A DNA stretch of 64,000 nucleotides from an uncultured Flavobacteriaceae bacterium (lineage in GTDB: Bacteria; Bacteroidota; Bacteroidia; Flavobacteriales; Flavobacteriaceae): NCBI GenBank assembly GCA_934675205.1, contig CAKUPQ010000002.1, positions 496,001 to 560,000 on the forward strand, written 5' to 3'. Within the stretch, counting starts at the first letter, position 1; each line of letters opens with the position of its first letter. Below the pieces are notes generated by a model, which was not told the DNA's origin, made no database searches, and saw only the letters and a list, made by a program, of their open reading frames with translations. Position numbers and translations under genes: made by a program. Of this stretch, positions 38,570 through 48,374 are shown piece after piece.

Positions 38570-39160
38570 ATGTCAAAAATAATCGGTCTTACGGGAGGAA
38601 TCGGTAGTGGAAAATCTACCATAGCAAAGTTCTTTTCAGAGCTTGGGACTCCTGTGTATATTGCGGATTCAGAAGCGAAAAAAATTATGGATTATCCTGA
38701 AACTATTCGGGAAGTTCAGGCTATTTTTGACGAAAATGTAATTGATAAAAACCAAAAATTAGACCGCAAAAAAATAGCTTCAATCGTTTTTAATAATCCC
38801 GAAAAATTAAAAGAACTCAATACGGTTATCCACCCGAAAGTAAACGAAGATTTTAAAAATTGGTTGGAACAATACAAAGCATACACTTATATTATTAAAG
38901 AGGTAGCTATTATTTTTGAAACCCAATCCGAAAAGCAATTTGACAAAATCATTTTGGTTACTGCACCCGAAAAACTCCGTATCGAAAGAGTGATAAAACG
39001 AGATAATGTTTCTGAAAAGGAAGTTCTCGAACGAATGAAAAACCAACTTTCCGATACAGAAAAAATCGCAAAAAGCGATTTTGTTATCACAAATATTGAT
39101 TTAAAATCCTCAAAAAAAGAAGTTAAAAAGCTCCATAAACTATTAATTTCATCACAATAA
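38570..39160 (+). CDS. coaE: Dephospho-CoA kinase
   Basis: Last step of coenzyme A synthesis: phosphorylates the 3' hydroxyl of dephospho-CoA. The P-loop is GGIGSGKS (9-16), with the family signature AD(S)EAKKIMD around 32-40, the HPKV block near residue 88 and the RDNVSEKEVLERMKNQ lid near 145. Full length at 196 residues. It lies 18 bases after the acyltransferase gene. panB, elsewhere in the window, belongs to the same pathway but is not linked to it transcriptionally. Confidence 0.97.
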   Translation: MSKIIGLTGGIGSGKSTIAKFFSELGTPVYIADSEAKKIMDYPETIREVQAIFDENVIDKNQKLDRKKIASIVFNNPEKLKELNTVIHPKVNEDFKNWLEQYKAYTYIIKEVAIIFETQSEKQFDKIILVTAPEKLRIERVIKRDNVSEKEVLERMKNQLSDTEKIAKSDFVITNIDLKSSKKEVKKLHKLLISSQ

Positions 39161-39228
39161 TAGCTTTTACTGTTAATTTTTGGTTAATGTGATCAAGTGT
39201 TAAATGTTAAAATTATATATTTGTAGTG

Positions 39229-40818
39229 ATGAATAAAGTATTGTTTCGCACCCTTGTTGTGCTTATGTCTTTGGCTTTGATTGGGATTACTTTGGTTCAG
39301 GTTTACTGGATTAAATCTTCATTAGAACAAAGCGAAGAACAATTTAAATATCAGGTAAAACAAGTAATAGCAAGTGTTTCGGACAGGTTGGAACAGAACG
39401 AAATGAATGCTTTTTACAGTCAGTACAACAAATTGAAAGATAGCATTGGAAGACCTGTTAATGAGCAGGATATGATTGCTTTCAAAGCTGTTCAGACAGA
39501 CATCAGCACAAAAGAAACCATTTTATTTTCTAATACGATTACATCACACGATTATAACATAAATCTTTCGTTCTTTGATATAAATGCCGATTCAATTCCT
39601 GTCAGAAGCTATACGACAAAGTCAAGAGCAGAAATTTACAGAGGTAATCAACTGAAAGACAATCAATCTGTTTCTTCGGGTATCACTCCCGATGAAGTTA
39701 TCGAATTTGAAGGAGAATCAAATGCTCTGAAAAGAGCTCAATTTGAGATTTCACTCAAAAATTTAGCCACTTTACTACCGATTCAAAGTAGAATTTCGGT
39801 TGATGAAACAAAAAAACTACTTGAAGAACAGTTCAATAATTACGGAATAAATACTCCGTTTGAATTTGCTGTTTACAGCAATGGGTTGGCAACAAAAGTG
39901 AAGTCAGATAGATTTCGTTTTGACAAAGAATCGACTTTTTCGATTCCTGTTTTTGACCAATATGACGACACGAGAAATCAAGTAGAGCTTTTGGTAAGTT
40001 TTCCACAAAAGGAAAAATACTTATTCTCGGACGTTATCGGGATTACGGTTTTGAGCTTGATTTTTACACTTATTATTATTATCGCTTATGTCAGTGCTTT
40101 GAATCAATACATTAAGCAACGGAAAATATCCGAAATCAAAACCGATTTTATCAACAATATGACTCACGAGTTCAAAACTCCGATTGCTACAATAAATTTG
40201 GCTTTAGATGCGATTAAAAACCCGAAAGTTCGGGAAGATTTAGAACGTTCGGACAGGTATTTACAAATGATTCGGGAAGAAAACAAGCGTATGCACGCAC
40301 AGGTTGAAAATGTTCTTCGGATTTCAAAACTCGAAAAACGGGAAGTCGAAATCGAAAAAGACCCTGAAGATGTTGTGGATTTTGTGAATAATGCCATCGA
40401 TCATGTCCGCTTAATTGTGGAAAGTCGAAACGGAACAATTACCCAACATTTCAAGGCTACCCGAACAACCGTTCTTTTGAATGATGTTCATTTTACGAGT
40501 GCTTTGGTAAATATTTTGGACAATGCGATTAAATATTCGCCTGACGCTCCGGTTATTGATGTTTATACCGAAAACATAAAAGATTTTATTCTGATTAAGA
40601 TTCAAGACAAAGGACAGGGAATGAGCAAAGCAGTGCAAAAGCGTGTTTTTGAGAAATTTTATCGGGAACATACAGGAGATGTACACAACGTAAAAGGTCA
40701 CGGATTAGGACTTTCTTACGTAAAAAATATTATAGAGGACCATAATGGTCAGATTTTTGTAGAGAGTGATAAAGGAAAAGGCAGTACCTTTATAATAAAA
40801 TTGCCGTTAATAAATTAA
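39229..40818 (+). CDS. Sensor histidine kinase (RprX-like)
   Basis: A 529-residue inner-membrane kinase. Helix 1 is at about 8-27, a periplasmic sensor region runs to about 265, helix 2 is at 269-290, then HisKA with phospho-acceptor His313 (MTHEFKTP) and HATPase blocks NILDNAIKYS, DKGQGMS, KGHGLGLSYV and GKGSTF. It resembles the RprX sensor of Bacteroidota, which in P. gingivalis and Bacteroides is linked to stress and tetracycline-related regulation. It is paired with an OmpR-type regulator 26 bases downstream. The frame has a GTG at 39226; I use ATG 39229. A TATATTTG box ends 5 bases before the ATG. Confidence 0.93.
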   Translation: MNKVLFRTLVVLMSLALIGITLVQVYWIKSSLEQSEEQFKYQVKQVIASVSDRLEQNEMNAFYSQYNKLKDSIGRPVNEQDMIAFKAVQTDISTKETILFSNTITSHDYNINLSFFDINADSIPVRSYTTKSRAEIYRGNQLKDNQSVSSGITPDEVIEFEGESNALKRAQFEISLKNLATLLPIQSRISVDETKKLLEEQFNNYGINTPFEFAVYSNGLATKVKSDRFRFDKESTFSIPVFDQYDDTRNQVELLVSFPQKEKYLFSDVIGITVLSLIFTLIIIIAYVSALNQYIKQRKISEIKTDFINNMTHEFKTPIATINLALDAIKNPKVREDLERSDRYLQMIREENKRMHAQVENVLRISKLEKREVEIEKDPEDVVDFVNNAIDHVRLIVESRNGTITQHFKATRTTVLLNDVHFTSALVNILDNAIKYSPDAPVIDVYTENIKDFILIKIQDKGQGMSKAVQKRVFEKFYREHTGDVHNVKGHGLGLSYVKNIIEDHNGQIFVESDKGKGSTFIIKLPLIN

Positions 40819-40844
40819 TTTAATTAAAAACATACTAAATAATT

Positions 40845-41552
40845 ATGAAAACAAATAAAAAAATACTTTTAGTCGAAGATGACGCGAACTTCGGGGCAAT
40901 CTTAAGAGATTATTTGGCATTAAACGATTTTGATGTAACTCTTGCCAAAAACGGTATGGAGGGCTTGGAAAAATTCAAAAAAGACACATTTGATTTGTGT
41001 ATTTTGGATGTGATGATGCCTTACAAAGATGGATATACATTAGCAAAAGAAATCCGTGAGAAGAACAAAGAAGTGCCTATTATTTTCTTGACTGCAAAAA
41101 CAATGAAAGAAGATGTTTTGAAAGGATATAAAGTAGGGGCAGACGATTATCTGAACAAGCCTTTTGATTCGGAAGTTCTTTTGGTAAAAATCAATGCGAT
41201 TATCCAAAGAAAAGCACAGGAAACAAGTAAATTGGATAGTGCTAAATTTGAGTTCCAAATCGGAGATTTCCATTTGAATTCAAAACTTCGTTTTTTGACT
41301 TACAAAAATGAAGAACCTATCAAACTTTCTCCGAAAGAATGTGAATTATTGAAAATGCTGGCACTTCACGAAAACGACTTAATGCCTCGTGAATTGGCTC
41401 TTACCAAAATATGGAGAGATGATAATTATTTCACTTCTCGTAGTATGGACGTTTATATTGCTAAACTTCGTAAATACCTAAAACCCGATCCGAATGTGGA
41501 AATTATAAACATTCATGGGGAAGGTTTCCGTCTGGCTATTAAAAAGAAGTGA
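40845..41552 (+). CDS. OmpR/PhoB-family response regulator (RprY-like)
   Basis: A 235-residue regulator. The receiver domain has the acidic pair EDD near 11-13, the phosphorylation site Asp55 (CILDVMMP) and the Lys in YLNKPFDSE. The C-terminal winged helix (about 130-233) reads LSPKECELLKML and RSMDVYIAKLRKYL. It pairs with the kinase upstream as an RprXY-like system that is very widely conserved in the phylum. It ends in a 15-base-pair terminator. Confidence 0.95.
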   Translation: MKTNKKILLVEDDANFGAILRDYLALNDFDVTLAKNGMEGLEKFKKDTFDLCILDVMMPYKDGYTLAKEIREKNKEVPIIFLTAKTMKEDVLKGYKVGADDYLNKPFDSEVLLVKINAIIQRKAQETSKLDSAKFEFQIGDFHLNSKLRFLTYKNEEPIKLSPKECELLKMLALHENDLMPRELALTKIWRDDNYFTSRSMDVYIAKLRKYLKPDPNVEIINIHGEGFRLAIKKK

Positions 41553-41555
41553 TAG

Positions 41556-41590
41556 AAAAAAACCTGTAATATCAAATTACAGGTTTTTTT
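41556..41590 (+). terminator. Terminator of the RprXY-like operon
   Basis: Arms 41556-41570 and 41576-41590, perfect over 15 bases (AACCTGTAAT and its complement, with A and T tracts outside), loop ATCAA. Confidence 0.92.
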
Positions 41591-41744
41591 ATAGTAAAAA
41601 ACTATTGTTCAGTCGAGTACAATATCTCTTGGCTGACTATTTCCTCTTGTACTTTTCTTTGGTTTTCTTTTTGATTTTCTTGAATTCCATTATCCGATTA
41701 CTGCAAAAACACAAATGGTATAGAATATATGTTGGATATATATA

Positions 41745-41778
41745 AATAAAAAAGGCTGTCTGAAAAATTCAGACAGCC
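41745..41778 (-). terminator. Terminator of dnaK
   Basis: GGCTGTCTGAA (41754-41764) with its complement at 41768-41778, loop AAA; on the minus strand it is followed by TTTTTTATTT. It lies 23 bases after the dnaK stop codon. The 154 bases between this and the previous terminator hold no gene I can support. Confidence 0.9.
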
Positions 41779-41800
41779 ATTCTCTATTAGATGAAAAAAA

Positions 41801-43687
41801 TTACTTCACTTCTTCATAATCAACATCTTGAGTTGAATCTCCTGCATTTTGAGCTTGAGGCTCAGCTTGCTGGGTTTGACTATCAGCTTGAGCTTTGTAC
41901 AATTCTTCCGAAGCATTTTTCCAAGCCTCATTGATTTTGTCAAGTGCAGGTTGAATCGTATCAATATCTCTTGTTTCATAAGCCTTTTTTAACTCTTCCA
42001 AAGCAGATTCGATAGCTGCTTTGTTGTCAGCAGAAAGTTTATCTCCGAATTCTTTCAGTTGTTTTTCCGTTTGGAAAATCATTCCGTCTGCTTCGTTGAT
42101 TTTATCTGCTGTTTCTTTCGCTTTTTTGTCAGCCTCTGCATTTATTTCGGCTTCTTTTCTCATTCTTTCGATTTCTTCCGGAGTAAGTCCTGAAGAGGCT
42201 TCGATTCTGATGTCGTGCGATTTTCCTGTTCCTTTATCGGTAGCAGAAACTTTGATGATTCCGTTAGCATCAATATCAAAAGTTACTTCGATTTGAGGCA
42301 CTCCTCTCGGAGCAGGTGGAATTCCGTCCAAATGGAAACGTCCAATTGTTTTGTTATCGTTTGCCATTGGTCTTTCACCTTGCAAAACGTGAATTTCCAC
42401 ACTTGGTTGATTATCTACTGCAGTTGAGAAAACCTGCGATTTTTTGGTCGGAATAGTGGTATTTGACTCAATAAGTTTGGTCATTACACTTCCCATAGTT
42501 TCGATTCCCAAAGAAAGCGGAGTTACGTCCAAAAGCAATACGTCTTTTACATCTCCTGATAAAACTCCTCCTTGAATAGCAGCTCCGATAGCCACAACCT
42601 CATCAGGATTAACTCCTTTTGATGGTTTTTTACCAAAGAATTTTTCAACTTCTTCTTGAATTTTAGGAATACGGGTTGAACCTCCAACCAAAATTACTTC
42701 ATCAATATCCGATTTTGAAATTCCTGCATCTTTCAGAGCTTTTTCACAAGGCAACATCGAACGTCTTACCAAATCATCAGATAATTGTTCAAATTTAGCA
42801 CGAGTTAATGTTTTAACCAAGTGTTGAGGACCTGCTGCAGTTGCAGTGATATAAGGCAAATTGATTTCCGTTTGCGTTGCAGACGAAAGTTCGATTTTAG
42901 CCTTTTCGGCAGCTTCTTTCAATCTTTGTAAAGCCATTGGGTCTTTTTTCAAATCAACTCCTTGCTCTGATTGGAATTCGTTTGCCAACCAATCAATAAT
43001 TACTTGGTCAAAATCATCTCCTCCCAAATGTGTATCTCCATTGGTAGAAAGTACTTCAAAAACTCCGTCTCCTAATTCAAGGATAGAAACGTCAAATGTT
43101 CCTCCTCCCAAATCATAAACAACGATTTTTTGGTCTTTTCCTGCTTTGTCCAATCCGTAAGCCAATGCAGCAGCAGTTGGTTCGTTGATGATTCTACGAA
43201 CAGTAAGTCCTGCAATTTCTCCTGCTTCTTTGGTTGCTTGTCTTTGAGCATCATTAAAGTAAGCAGGAACGGTAATAACAGCTTCGGTTACAGATTGTCC
43301 TAAATAATCTTCTGCTGTTTTCTTCATTTTCTGAAGTGTCATAGCAGATAATTCCTGTGGTGTATAAAGTCGTCCGTCAATATCAACACGAGGTGTATCG
43401 TTATCTCCTTTTACTACTTTATAAGGTACAGTTCCTGATTCTTTTGAGCTTTCAGAGAATTTATTTCCCATAAAACGCTTAATAGAAGCAATAGTTTTTG
43501 TCGGATTGGTTACAGCCTGACGTTTTGCAGGGTCTCCAACCTTAATTTCTCCACCTTCAACAAATGCAATTACTGAGGGTGTTGTTCTTTTTCCTTCTGC
43601 ATTAGGAATTACAACCGGTTCGTTACCTTCCATTACAGAAACACACGAGTTGGTTGTTCCTAAATCGATTCCGATTATTTTACTCAT
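41801..43687 (-). CDS. dnaK: Molecular chaperone DnaK (Hsp70)
   Basis: ATP-driven chaperone for folding and stress. The ATPase domain opens with [11 protein letters not shown], with [23 protein letters not shown] and the [11 protein letters not shown] block (here VILVGGS). The substrate-binding domain begins after the linker [13 protein letters not shown]. The lid is helical and the C-terminus ends in VDYEEVK, close to the conserved EEVD-like acidic end. Full length at 628 residues. It stands alone, without grpE or dnaJ, with its own terminator. The upstream 230 bases contain three phased AAAATGTC elements but no clear TAnnTTTG box on this strand, so an alternative promoter type is possible. 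Confidence 0.98.
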   Translation of the reverse strand: MSKIIGIDLGTTNSCVSVMEGNEPVVIPNAEGKRTTPSVIAFVEGGEIKVGDPAKRQAVTNPTKTIASIKRFMGNKFSESSKESGTVPYKVVKGDNDTPRVDIDGRLYTPQELSAMTLQKMKKTAEDYLGQSVTEAVITVPAYFNDAQRQATKEAGEIAGLTVRRIINEPTAAALAYGLDKAGKDQKIVVYDLGGGTFDVSILELGDGVFEVLSTNGDTHLGGDDFDQVIIDWLANEFQSEQGVDLKKDPMALQRLKEAAEKAKIELSSATQTEINLPYITATAAGPQHLVKTLTRAKFEQLSDDLVRRSMLPCEKALKDAGISKSDIDEVILVGGSTRIPKIQEEVEKFFGKKPSKGVNPDEVVAIGAAIQGGVLSGDVKDVLLLDVTPLSLGIETMGSVMTKLIESNTTIPTKKSQVFSTAVDNQPSVEIHVLQGERPMANDNKTIGRFHLDGIPPAPRGVPQIEVTFDIDANGIIKVSATDKGTGKSHDIRIEASSGLTPEEIERMRKEAEINAEADKKAKETADKINEADGMIFQTEKQLKEFGDKLSADNKAAIESALEELKKAYETRDIDTIQPALDKINEAWKNASEELYKAQADSQTQQAEPQAQNAGDSTQDVDYEEVK

Positions 43688-43781
43688 AGTTTTATAATTT
43701 TCTTTTTTTAATTAGTTTTCATTTCACTTTTTCAGCTTGACCACTATTAGTCAATCATTGTGCCATCGAGAAAATCTAACT

Positions 43782-43862
43782 AAAATGTCATAATTCAGAA
43801 AAAAATATGTCTAAAATGTCCGAAAAGCAAATTTTATCTTTTTTGAATACTGACAAAATGTC
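43782..43862. promoter_or_regulatory. Three helically phased AAAATGTC elements upstream of dnaK
   Basis: AAAATGTC at 43782-43789, 43813-43820 and 43855-43862, all in the same direction, spaced 31 and 42 bases, that is close to three and four DNA turns. Read toward dnaK they are GACATTTT. The third is part of the near-palindrome TGACAAAATGTC; the second of ATGTCTAAAATGTC. They lie between divergent dnaK and the DUF6787 gene and the third ends 6 bases before that gene's -33 box. Confidence 0.55.
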
Positions 43863-43868
43863 TTTTTT

Positions 43869-43899
43869 TTTGCTTTTTTCCACAAAAAAAATACCTTTG
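43869..43899 (+). promoter_or_regulatory. Promoter of the DUF6787-like gene
   Basis: TTTG at 43869-43872, 19 bases, TACCTTTG at 43892-43899: a full consensus match, 20 bases before the ATG at 43920. Confidence 0.8.
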
Positions 43900-43919
43900 T
43901 AAATCTTGTCTTTTGATGT

Positions 43920-44225
43920 ATGGAAAAATTAAAACAACGTTGGGGTATTACCTCAAACTTTCAACTTACAATTATCTTTATCGTGTTTGCTATAACAGGC
44001 TCTGCATCAGCTTATTTATCAAAACCTTTTACGAATTGGCTCGGAATTACCAAAGAAATGCTCGGGTTCTGGTATGTTCCCGTACGACTTATTGCCATTT
44101 TTCCGATTTATCAGGTTTTGCTGGTTGTCATCGGTTTTCTTTTCGGACAATTCAAATTTTTTTGGTGGTTCGAGAAAAAGATGCTCAAAGCAATGGGACT
44201 TGGGTTTCTGTTTAAGAAAGAGTAA
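43920..44225 (+). CDS. Small membrane protein, DUF6787-like
   Basis: A 101-residue inner-membrane protein with two hydrophobic helices (about 17-35 and 56-78) and a polar stretch FTNWLGITKEMLGFWYVP between them; the C-terminus is basic (WWFEKKMLKAMGLGFLFKKE). This matches the short DUF6787 proteins of flavobacteria. No function is known. It has a consensus promoter and shares its upstream region with dnaK, so it might be stress-linked, but that is only inferred from position. Repeats separate it from the symporter gene that follows. Confidence 0.8.
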   Translation: MEKLKQRWGITSNFQLTIIFIVFAITGSASAYLSKPFTNWLGITKEMLGFWYVPVRLIAIFPIYQVLLVVIGFLFGQFKFFWWFEKKMLKAMGLGFLFKKE

Positions 44226-44229
44226 ACAG

Positions 44230-44290
44230 TGGTCAGTGCTCAGTAAGTAAACCGACAACTGACAACCATTAACCTTAACCAATAACTTCA
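44230..44290 (+). repeat. Dispersed repeat forming the leader of the symporter gene
   Basis: Contains GTGGTCAGTGCTCAGTAAG followed by GACAACTGACAACCATTAAC (44254-44273) and AACCAATAACTT. The second part matches 20401-20429 before gapA with few differences. No ORF. Confidence 0.7.
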
Positions 44291-44293
44291 TAA

Positions 44294-45742
44294 ATGAAAA
44301 AAATACTCAAAATATTCCCGATAGCAGCCTTATTTATAACTTCCGTTTTATACGGATTAAACTTACTGATTGACATTCCCGAAAACGTTTTGTTTTGGGC
44401 AAGGGTTTTGGCTATTGTCGGAATCGTGGTTTATGCAATCCGTAGGAAAGATTTAACCACATGGATCTTGACCAGTATTGTAATCGGAGTTTTTTTAGGG
44501 TATGATTTTCCTGATGTTGCCATTGCAATGAAACCTTTAAGTCAAGGGTTTATCAAACTCGTAAAAACCATTGTAGGGCCTATTTTGTTTGCTACTTTGG
44601 TTTATGGAATTGCAGGACATTCTGATTTGAAACAAGTCGGAAGAATGGCTTGGAAAAGTTTGCTTTACTTTTATTGTGCAACAACTTTAGCTTTATTTAT
44701 CGGGCTGGCAGCTATTAATATCACCAAAGCAGGTGTAGGAATTGATATGAGTCAAATTCCTCACGAAGACTTACCCCAAACTACTGTAGTAAGTACTGAT
44801 GCACCTTTGCTTGAAGATCTTCCCGAAAATGTGCATTGGCTTTTCAAAACTTTAGCATTTTTTAGAGATATTTTCCCCGAAAATATTGTGAAATCTATTT
44901 ATGAAAATCAAGTTTTGCAGATTGTAGTTTTCTCGGTTATTTTCGGAATCGGATTGGCAATGGTCGAAGAAAAAAAACGAAAACCACTCGTTGATTTTAC
45001 CGAAAGCCTGTCAGAGGCTATGTTTAAATTCACCAATATAATTATGTATTTTGCTCCGTTTGGGGTCGGAGCAGCCATGGCATATACCGTGGGGCACATG
45101 GGAATCGACATTCTCAAATACCTGTTTATGCTTTTACTGACACTATATTTGGCTCTGATTGCTTTTATATTATTAGTATTACTCCCGATTGCTTTGTATT
45201 GGAAAATTCCGATAAAAAAATTCATAAATGCCATTAAAGAGCCTGTTTCCATTGCTTTTGCCACAACGAGTTCTGATGCAGCACTTCCAAAAGTAATGAG
45301 TAATATGGAAGCTTTTGGAGTTCCGAGAAAAATCGTTTCGTTTGTTGTCCCGACCGGATATAGTTTCAATCTGGACGGAACCACACTGTATTTATCATTA
45401 GCCTCGATTTTCGTAGCTCAAGCAGCCGGAATGAATTTATCTATAGGAGAACAATTTCTGATTTGTTTCACACTTATGGTAACCAGCAAAGGAGTGGCTG
45501 CTATTCCAAGAGCTTCACTTATCATTCTGATTGCAACTGCTGACCAATTCGGACTTCCGACTTTTATTATTGCAGCTATTTTAGGAATTGACGAACTGAT
45601 GGATATGGGACGAACCTCGGTAAACGTAATCGGGAATTGTCTGGCATCAGTCGTAATTGCTAAATGGGAAGGCGAATTTGATGATGATAAAGCACTTGGA
45701 ATTGTCAATAGTAATAACAATAGTGATGACAATTTCAATTAA
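44294..45742 (+). CDS. Dicarboxylate/amino acid:cation symporter (GltP/DctA family)
   Basis: A 482-residue inner-membrane transporter of the DAACS family, importing glutamate, aspartate or C4-dicarboxylates with Na+ or H+. Diagnostic blocks are the Ser-rich ATTSSDAALP (re-entrant loop 1), GYSFNLDGTTLYLSLASIF, the MVTSKGVAAIPRAS loop 2 and MDMGRTSVNVIGN. It has extra N-terminal helices before the usual core, which fits flavobacterial members. The substrate is not determined by the sequence. A DUF1015 gene follows 22 bases later. Confidence 0.93.
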   Translation: MKKILKIFPIAALFITSVLYGLNLLIDIPENVLFWARVLAIVGIVVYAIRRKDLTTWILTSIVIGVFLGYDFPDVAIAMKPLSQGFIKLVKTIVGPILFATLVYGIAGHSDLKQVGRMAWKSLLYFYCATTLALFIGLAAINITKAGVGIDMSQIPHEDLPQTTVVSTDAPLLEDLPENVHWLFKTLAFFRDIFPENIVKSIYENQVLQIVVFSVIFGIGLAMVEEKKRKPLVDFTESLSEAMFKFTNIIMYFAPFGVGAAMAYTVGHMGIDILKYLFMLLLTLYLALIAFILLVLLPIALYWKIPIKKFINAIKEPVSIAFATTSSDAALPKVMSNMEAFGVPRKIVSFVVPTGYSFNLDGTTLYLSLASIFVAQAAGMNLSIGEQFLICFTLMVTSKGVAAIPRASLIILIATADQFGLPTFIIAAILGIDELMDMGRTSVNVIGNCLASVVIAKWEGEFDDDKALGIVNSNNNSDDNFN

Positions 45743-45764
45743 AAAATGTAATTCATAATTTGAA

Positions 45765-46970
45765 ATGAAAATACTTCCTTTTAAAGCTGCACTTCCGACC
45801 AAAGATAAAGTTGCTTTGGTAACTTCTCGGGCTTACGAAGACTATTCTGTAGCCGAACTGGCCTCTCAGTTAGACTATAATCCGTATTCGTTTTTACATG
45901 TAGTGAATCCGTTTTATTTGAATCAACAAAAAGTCGATAACGAAAAGAGATTACGTCAGGTAAACAGCAAATACAAAGAATACAAAATCGAAAAAATCCT
46001 CCAAAAAGAAACTTCCGAAGCGTTTTATCTTCATAAAATCGTAACCAAAACCAATACTTTTGTAGGAATTATCGGAGGGCTTTTGGTTGAAGAATACAAA
46101 GAAAATAAAATCAAAAAACACGAAGATACATTCGGTTATCGTGTGGATTTGTTCAAAGATTATATGAAATATGCAGGTTTTTATACTGAACCTGTTTTGA
46201 TGACCTATCCCGATTCGGAGGAATTGAATTTTTGGATAAAAAAGCAAAAAAATAAACGTCCTCATTTCGAATTTGCCACCAATAAAAAAGAAATTCATTA
46301 TTTGTGGAAAATTGATAATGATAACGATATACAATTCATTCAGCAAACTTTTGCAGCAATGGATTGTTTATACATCGCTGACGGACATCATCGTACCGAA
46401 TCGGCTACAAAACTTCACGAAGAAACCGGTAAAAACCCGTTTTTCATGAGTTATCTCATAGCTGAAAGCAGCCTGAAAATCAACGAATATAATCGGGTGA
46501 TTAAAGATTTGAACCAACATTCCAAAAAGGAATTTCTACAACTTTTGAAACAACATTTTTCTGTCGAAAACAAAGGACAAACCCTTTATACTCCACAGGA
46601 AAAATTCTCTTTCGGAATGTATCTTGACGGAGATTTTTACAAATTGCAACTCAAAGCAAATAAAATCAATACAACCGATGTTTTACAGAGTTTGAACACT
46701 CAAATTTTGTATGATTTTGTGTTACATCCTATTTTGGGAATCGGAGATTTGCGAACCGACCAACGCATCGAATATCTATCTGGAAAACAATCGGTTACAG
46801 AACTCAAAAACAAAGTCGATAACGAAGAGTTTGAAGTGGCTTTTTTGATGTACAAAACCAACATTTCCGAAATTAAACAAATAGCTGATTTAGGATTGAT
46901 TATGCCTCCGAAAAGTACTTATATCGAACCAAAATTCAGAGTTGGATTAACCATTTTTGAAACGGAATAA
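45765..46970 (+). CDS. DUF1015 family protein (SerK-like)
   Basis: A 401-residue soluble protein of DUF1015. Characteristic stretches are the N-terminal FKAALPTKDK, VVNPFYLNQ, the central YIADGHHRTESA (about 203-214) and the C-terminal GIGDLRTDQRIEYLSG. An archaeal member is an ADP-dependent free serine kinase with a ParB-like fold, so a kinase role in serine or phosphoserine metabolism is possible, but the bacterial function is not established. It follows the symporter by 22 bases, probably co-transcribed, and has no paralogue in the window. Confidence 0.88.
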   Translation: MKILPFKAALPTKDKVALVTSRAYEDYSVAELASQLDYNPYSFLHVVNPFYLNQQKVDNEKRLRQVNSKYKEYKIEKILQKETSEAFYLHKIVTKTNTFVGIIGGLLVEEYKENKIKKHEDTFGYRVDLFKDYMKYAGFYTEPVLMTYPDSEELNFWIKKQKNKRPHFEFATNKKEIHYLWKIDNDNDIQFIQQTFAAMDCLYIADGHHRTESATKLHEETGKNPFFMSYLIAESSLKINEYNRVIKDLNQHSKKEFLQLLKQHFSVENKGQTLYTPQEKFSFGMYLDGDFYKLQLKANKINTTDVLQSLNTQILYDFVLHPILGIGDLRTDQRIEYLSGKQSVTELKNKVDNEEFEVAFLMYKTNISEIKQIADLGLIMPPKSTYIEPKFRVGLTIFETE

Positions 46971-47012
46971 TTCTTTTTTGTCTTTAATTTTTTAACATTG
47001 CAACTAATAAAT

Positions 47013-47020
47013 TACCTTTG
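47013..47020 (+). promoter_or_regulatory. -7 box of the proline dehydrogenase gene
   Basis: TACCTTTG, a consensus -7 element 17 bases before the ATG. No TTG lies at the usual distance; the nearest (46998-47000) is only 12 bases away. Confidence 0.5.
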
Positions 47021-47037
47021 TAAAAAAGATAAATTCA

Positions 47038-48204
47038 ATGGAAAAAATATTCAATAATACAGCAATTGCTTTTACCTTAAAAAGCAATAAAGAACTCAAA
47101 AGAGCCAAATTTTTATTTGAATTAATTGCCAATCCGACAATGGTCAAAATCGGGACAAAACTCACTTATTTAGCTTTAAATTTCAGATTACCCGTCAAAG
47201 GACTTATCAGAAGTATGGTTTTTGACCATTTTTGTGGAGGAGAATCCGAAGAAGAATGTCTGAAAGTAGTAAATAATATGCACTCAAAAGGTGTGTCGTC
47301 TGTTTTGGACTATTCGGCAGAAGGAAAAGAAGCAGAATCAGAATTTGATAAGGCTGTTCGGATTACTCTAAACACCATTGAATACGCAAAAAATAATGCA
47401 GGAATTCCGATAGTGGTTTTTAAACCGACAGGATTCGGAAGATTTGAATTATACGAAAAAGTCGGAGCAAAAAATCCCTTGACCGAAACGGAACAAAAAG
47501 AATGGGAGAGGGTAGTGGCTCGTTATGACAAGGTTTGCAAAACATCATACGAAAACAATATTATCATTCTGATTGATGCAGAACATTCGTGGATGCAGGA
47601 TTCGGCTGATGATTTGATTGAAGAAATGATGACGAAATACAACAAAGAAAAAGCAATTGTATTCGGTACGTTACAGATGTATCGTTGGGACAGAATGGAT
47701 TATCTGAAATCTCTGCACGAAAGAGCCAAACAAAAAGGATTTCATATCGGAATGAAAATCGTAAGAGGAGCTTATATGGAAATTGAGGCAGAAAGAGCCA
47801 AAGAAAAAGGGTACAAAAATCCGATTTGTGAAAGCAAGGAAGCCACGGATATTAACTACGATAATGCTGTTGAATATATGATGAACAATATTGATACAAT
47901 GGCAGTTTTTGCAGGAACACACAACGAAGAAAGCTCTTATAAACTAATGAAATTAACAGAAGAAAAAGGACTTTCTCATACTGATAGACGAATTTGGTTC
48001 GGACAACTTTACGGAATGAGTGATAACATCAGCTTTAATTTGGGTAACAAAGGTTATAATGTGGCTAAATATCTTCCGTTCGGACCTGTTAAAGATGTAA
48101 TGCCTTACCTTATCCGAAGAGCAGAAGAAAATACTTCCGTAGCCGGACAAACAGGTAGAGAGCTGAATCTTATCAATATGGAACTTAAAAGAAGGAAGTT
48201 GTAA
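47038..48204 (+). CDS. putA: Proline dehydrogenase
   Basis: FAD enzyme oxidising proline to pyrroline-5-carboxylate, the first step of proline use. It is the stand-alone PRODH domain (388 residues), not the bifunctional PutA. The barrel signatures are visible: VFKPTGFGR, ILIDAEHSWMQD, GTLQMYRWD, KIVRGAYMEIE, AGTHNEES, and the C-terminal YLPFGPVKDVMPYLIRRAEENT block that binds the substrate carboxylate. It has its own -7 box and a perfect bidirectional terminator downstream. The partner P5C dehydrogenase is not in the window. Confidence 0.96.
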   Translation: MEKIFNNTAIAFTLKSNKELKRAKFLFELIANPTMVKIGTKLTYLALNFRLPVKGLIRSMVFDHFCGGESEEECLKVVNNMHSKGVSSVLDYSAEGKEAESEFDKAVRITLNTIEYAKNNAGIPIVVFKPTGFGRFELYEKVGAKNPLTETEQKEWERVVARYDKVCKTSYENNIIILIDAEHSWMQDSADDLIEEMMTKYNKEKAIVFGTLQMYRWDRMDYLKSLHERAKQKGFHIGMKIVRGAYMEIEAERAKEKGYKNPICESKEATDINYDNAVEYMMNNIDTMAVFAGTHNEESSYKLMKLTEEKGLSHTDRRIWFGQLYGMSDNISFNLGNKGYNVAKYLPFGPVKDVMPYLIRRAEENTSVAGQTGRELNLINMELKRRKL

Positions 48205-48240
48205 TTGTCTGAAATTATATAAAAAACTGAAAAACGAACT

Positions 48241-48330
48241 GTCATTGCGAGGAGGCACGACAAAGCAATCTCATTTTTTAGATTGCGACGTCATTCCGCA
48301 GAGCCTGTCTTGAGCTTGTCGAAAGGCTAC
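48241..48330. repeat. Dispersed GTCATTGCGAGG / GAGCTTGTCGAA repeat block
   Basis: 48241-48272 begins GTCATTGCGAGGAGGCACGA, with AGCAATCTC; a partial inverted copy (GATTGCGACGTCATT) follows at 48281-48295, then GAGCTTGTCGAAAGG at 48314-48328. The first motif is echoed at 14265-14283 and the last at 18202-18226. No ORF. Confidence 0.75.
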
Positions 48331-48374
48331 ATTCCTTGCAATACTAACAGCTTATACAGAATAGATTGTATCAT

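Noticed and set aside
41602..41691. 29-codon minus-strand frame (MEFKKIKKKTKEKYKRK...) between two terminators
   Set aside because: Very basic, but no promoter, no leader and no known small ribosomal protein matches; could be chance in AT-rich DNA.
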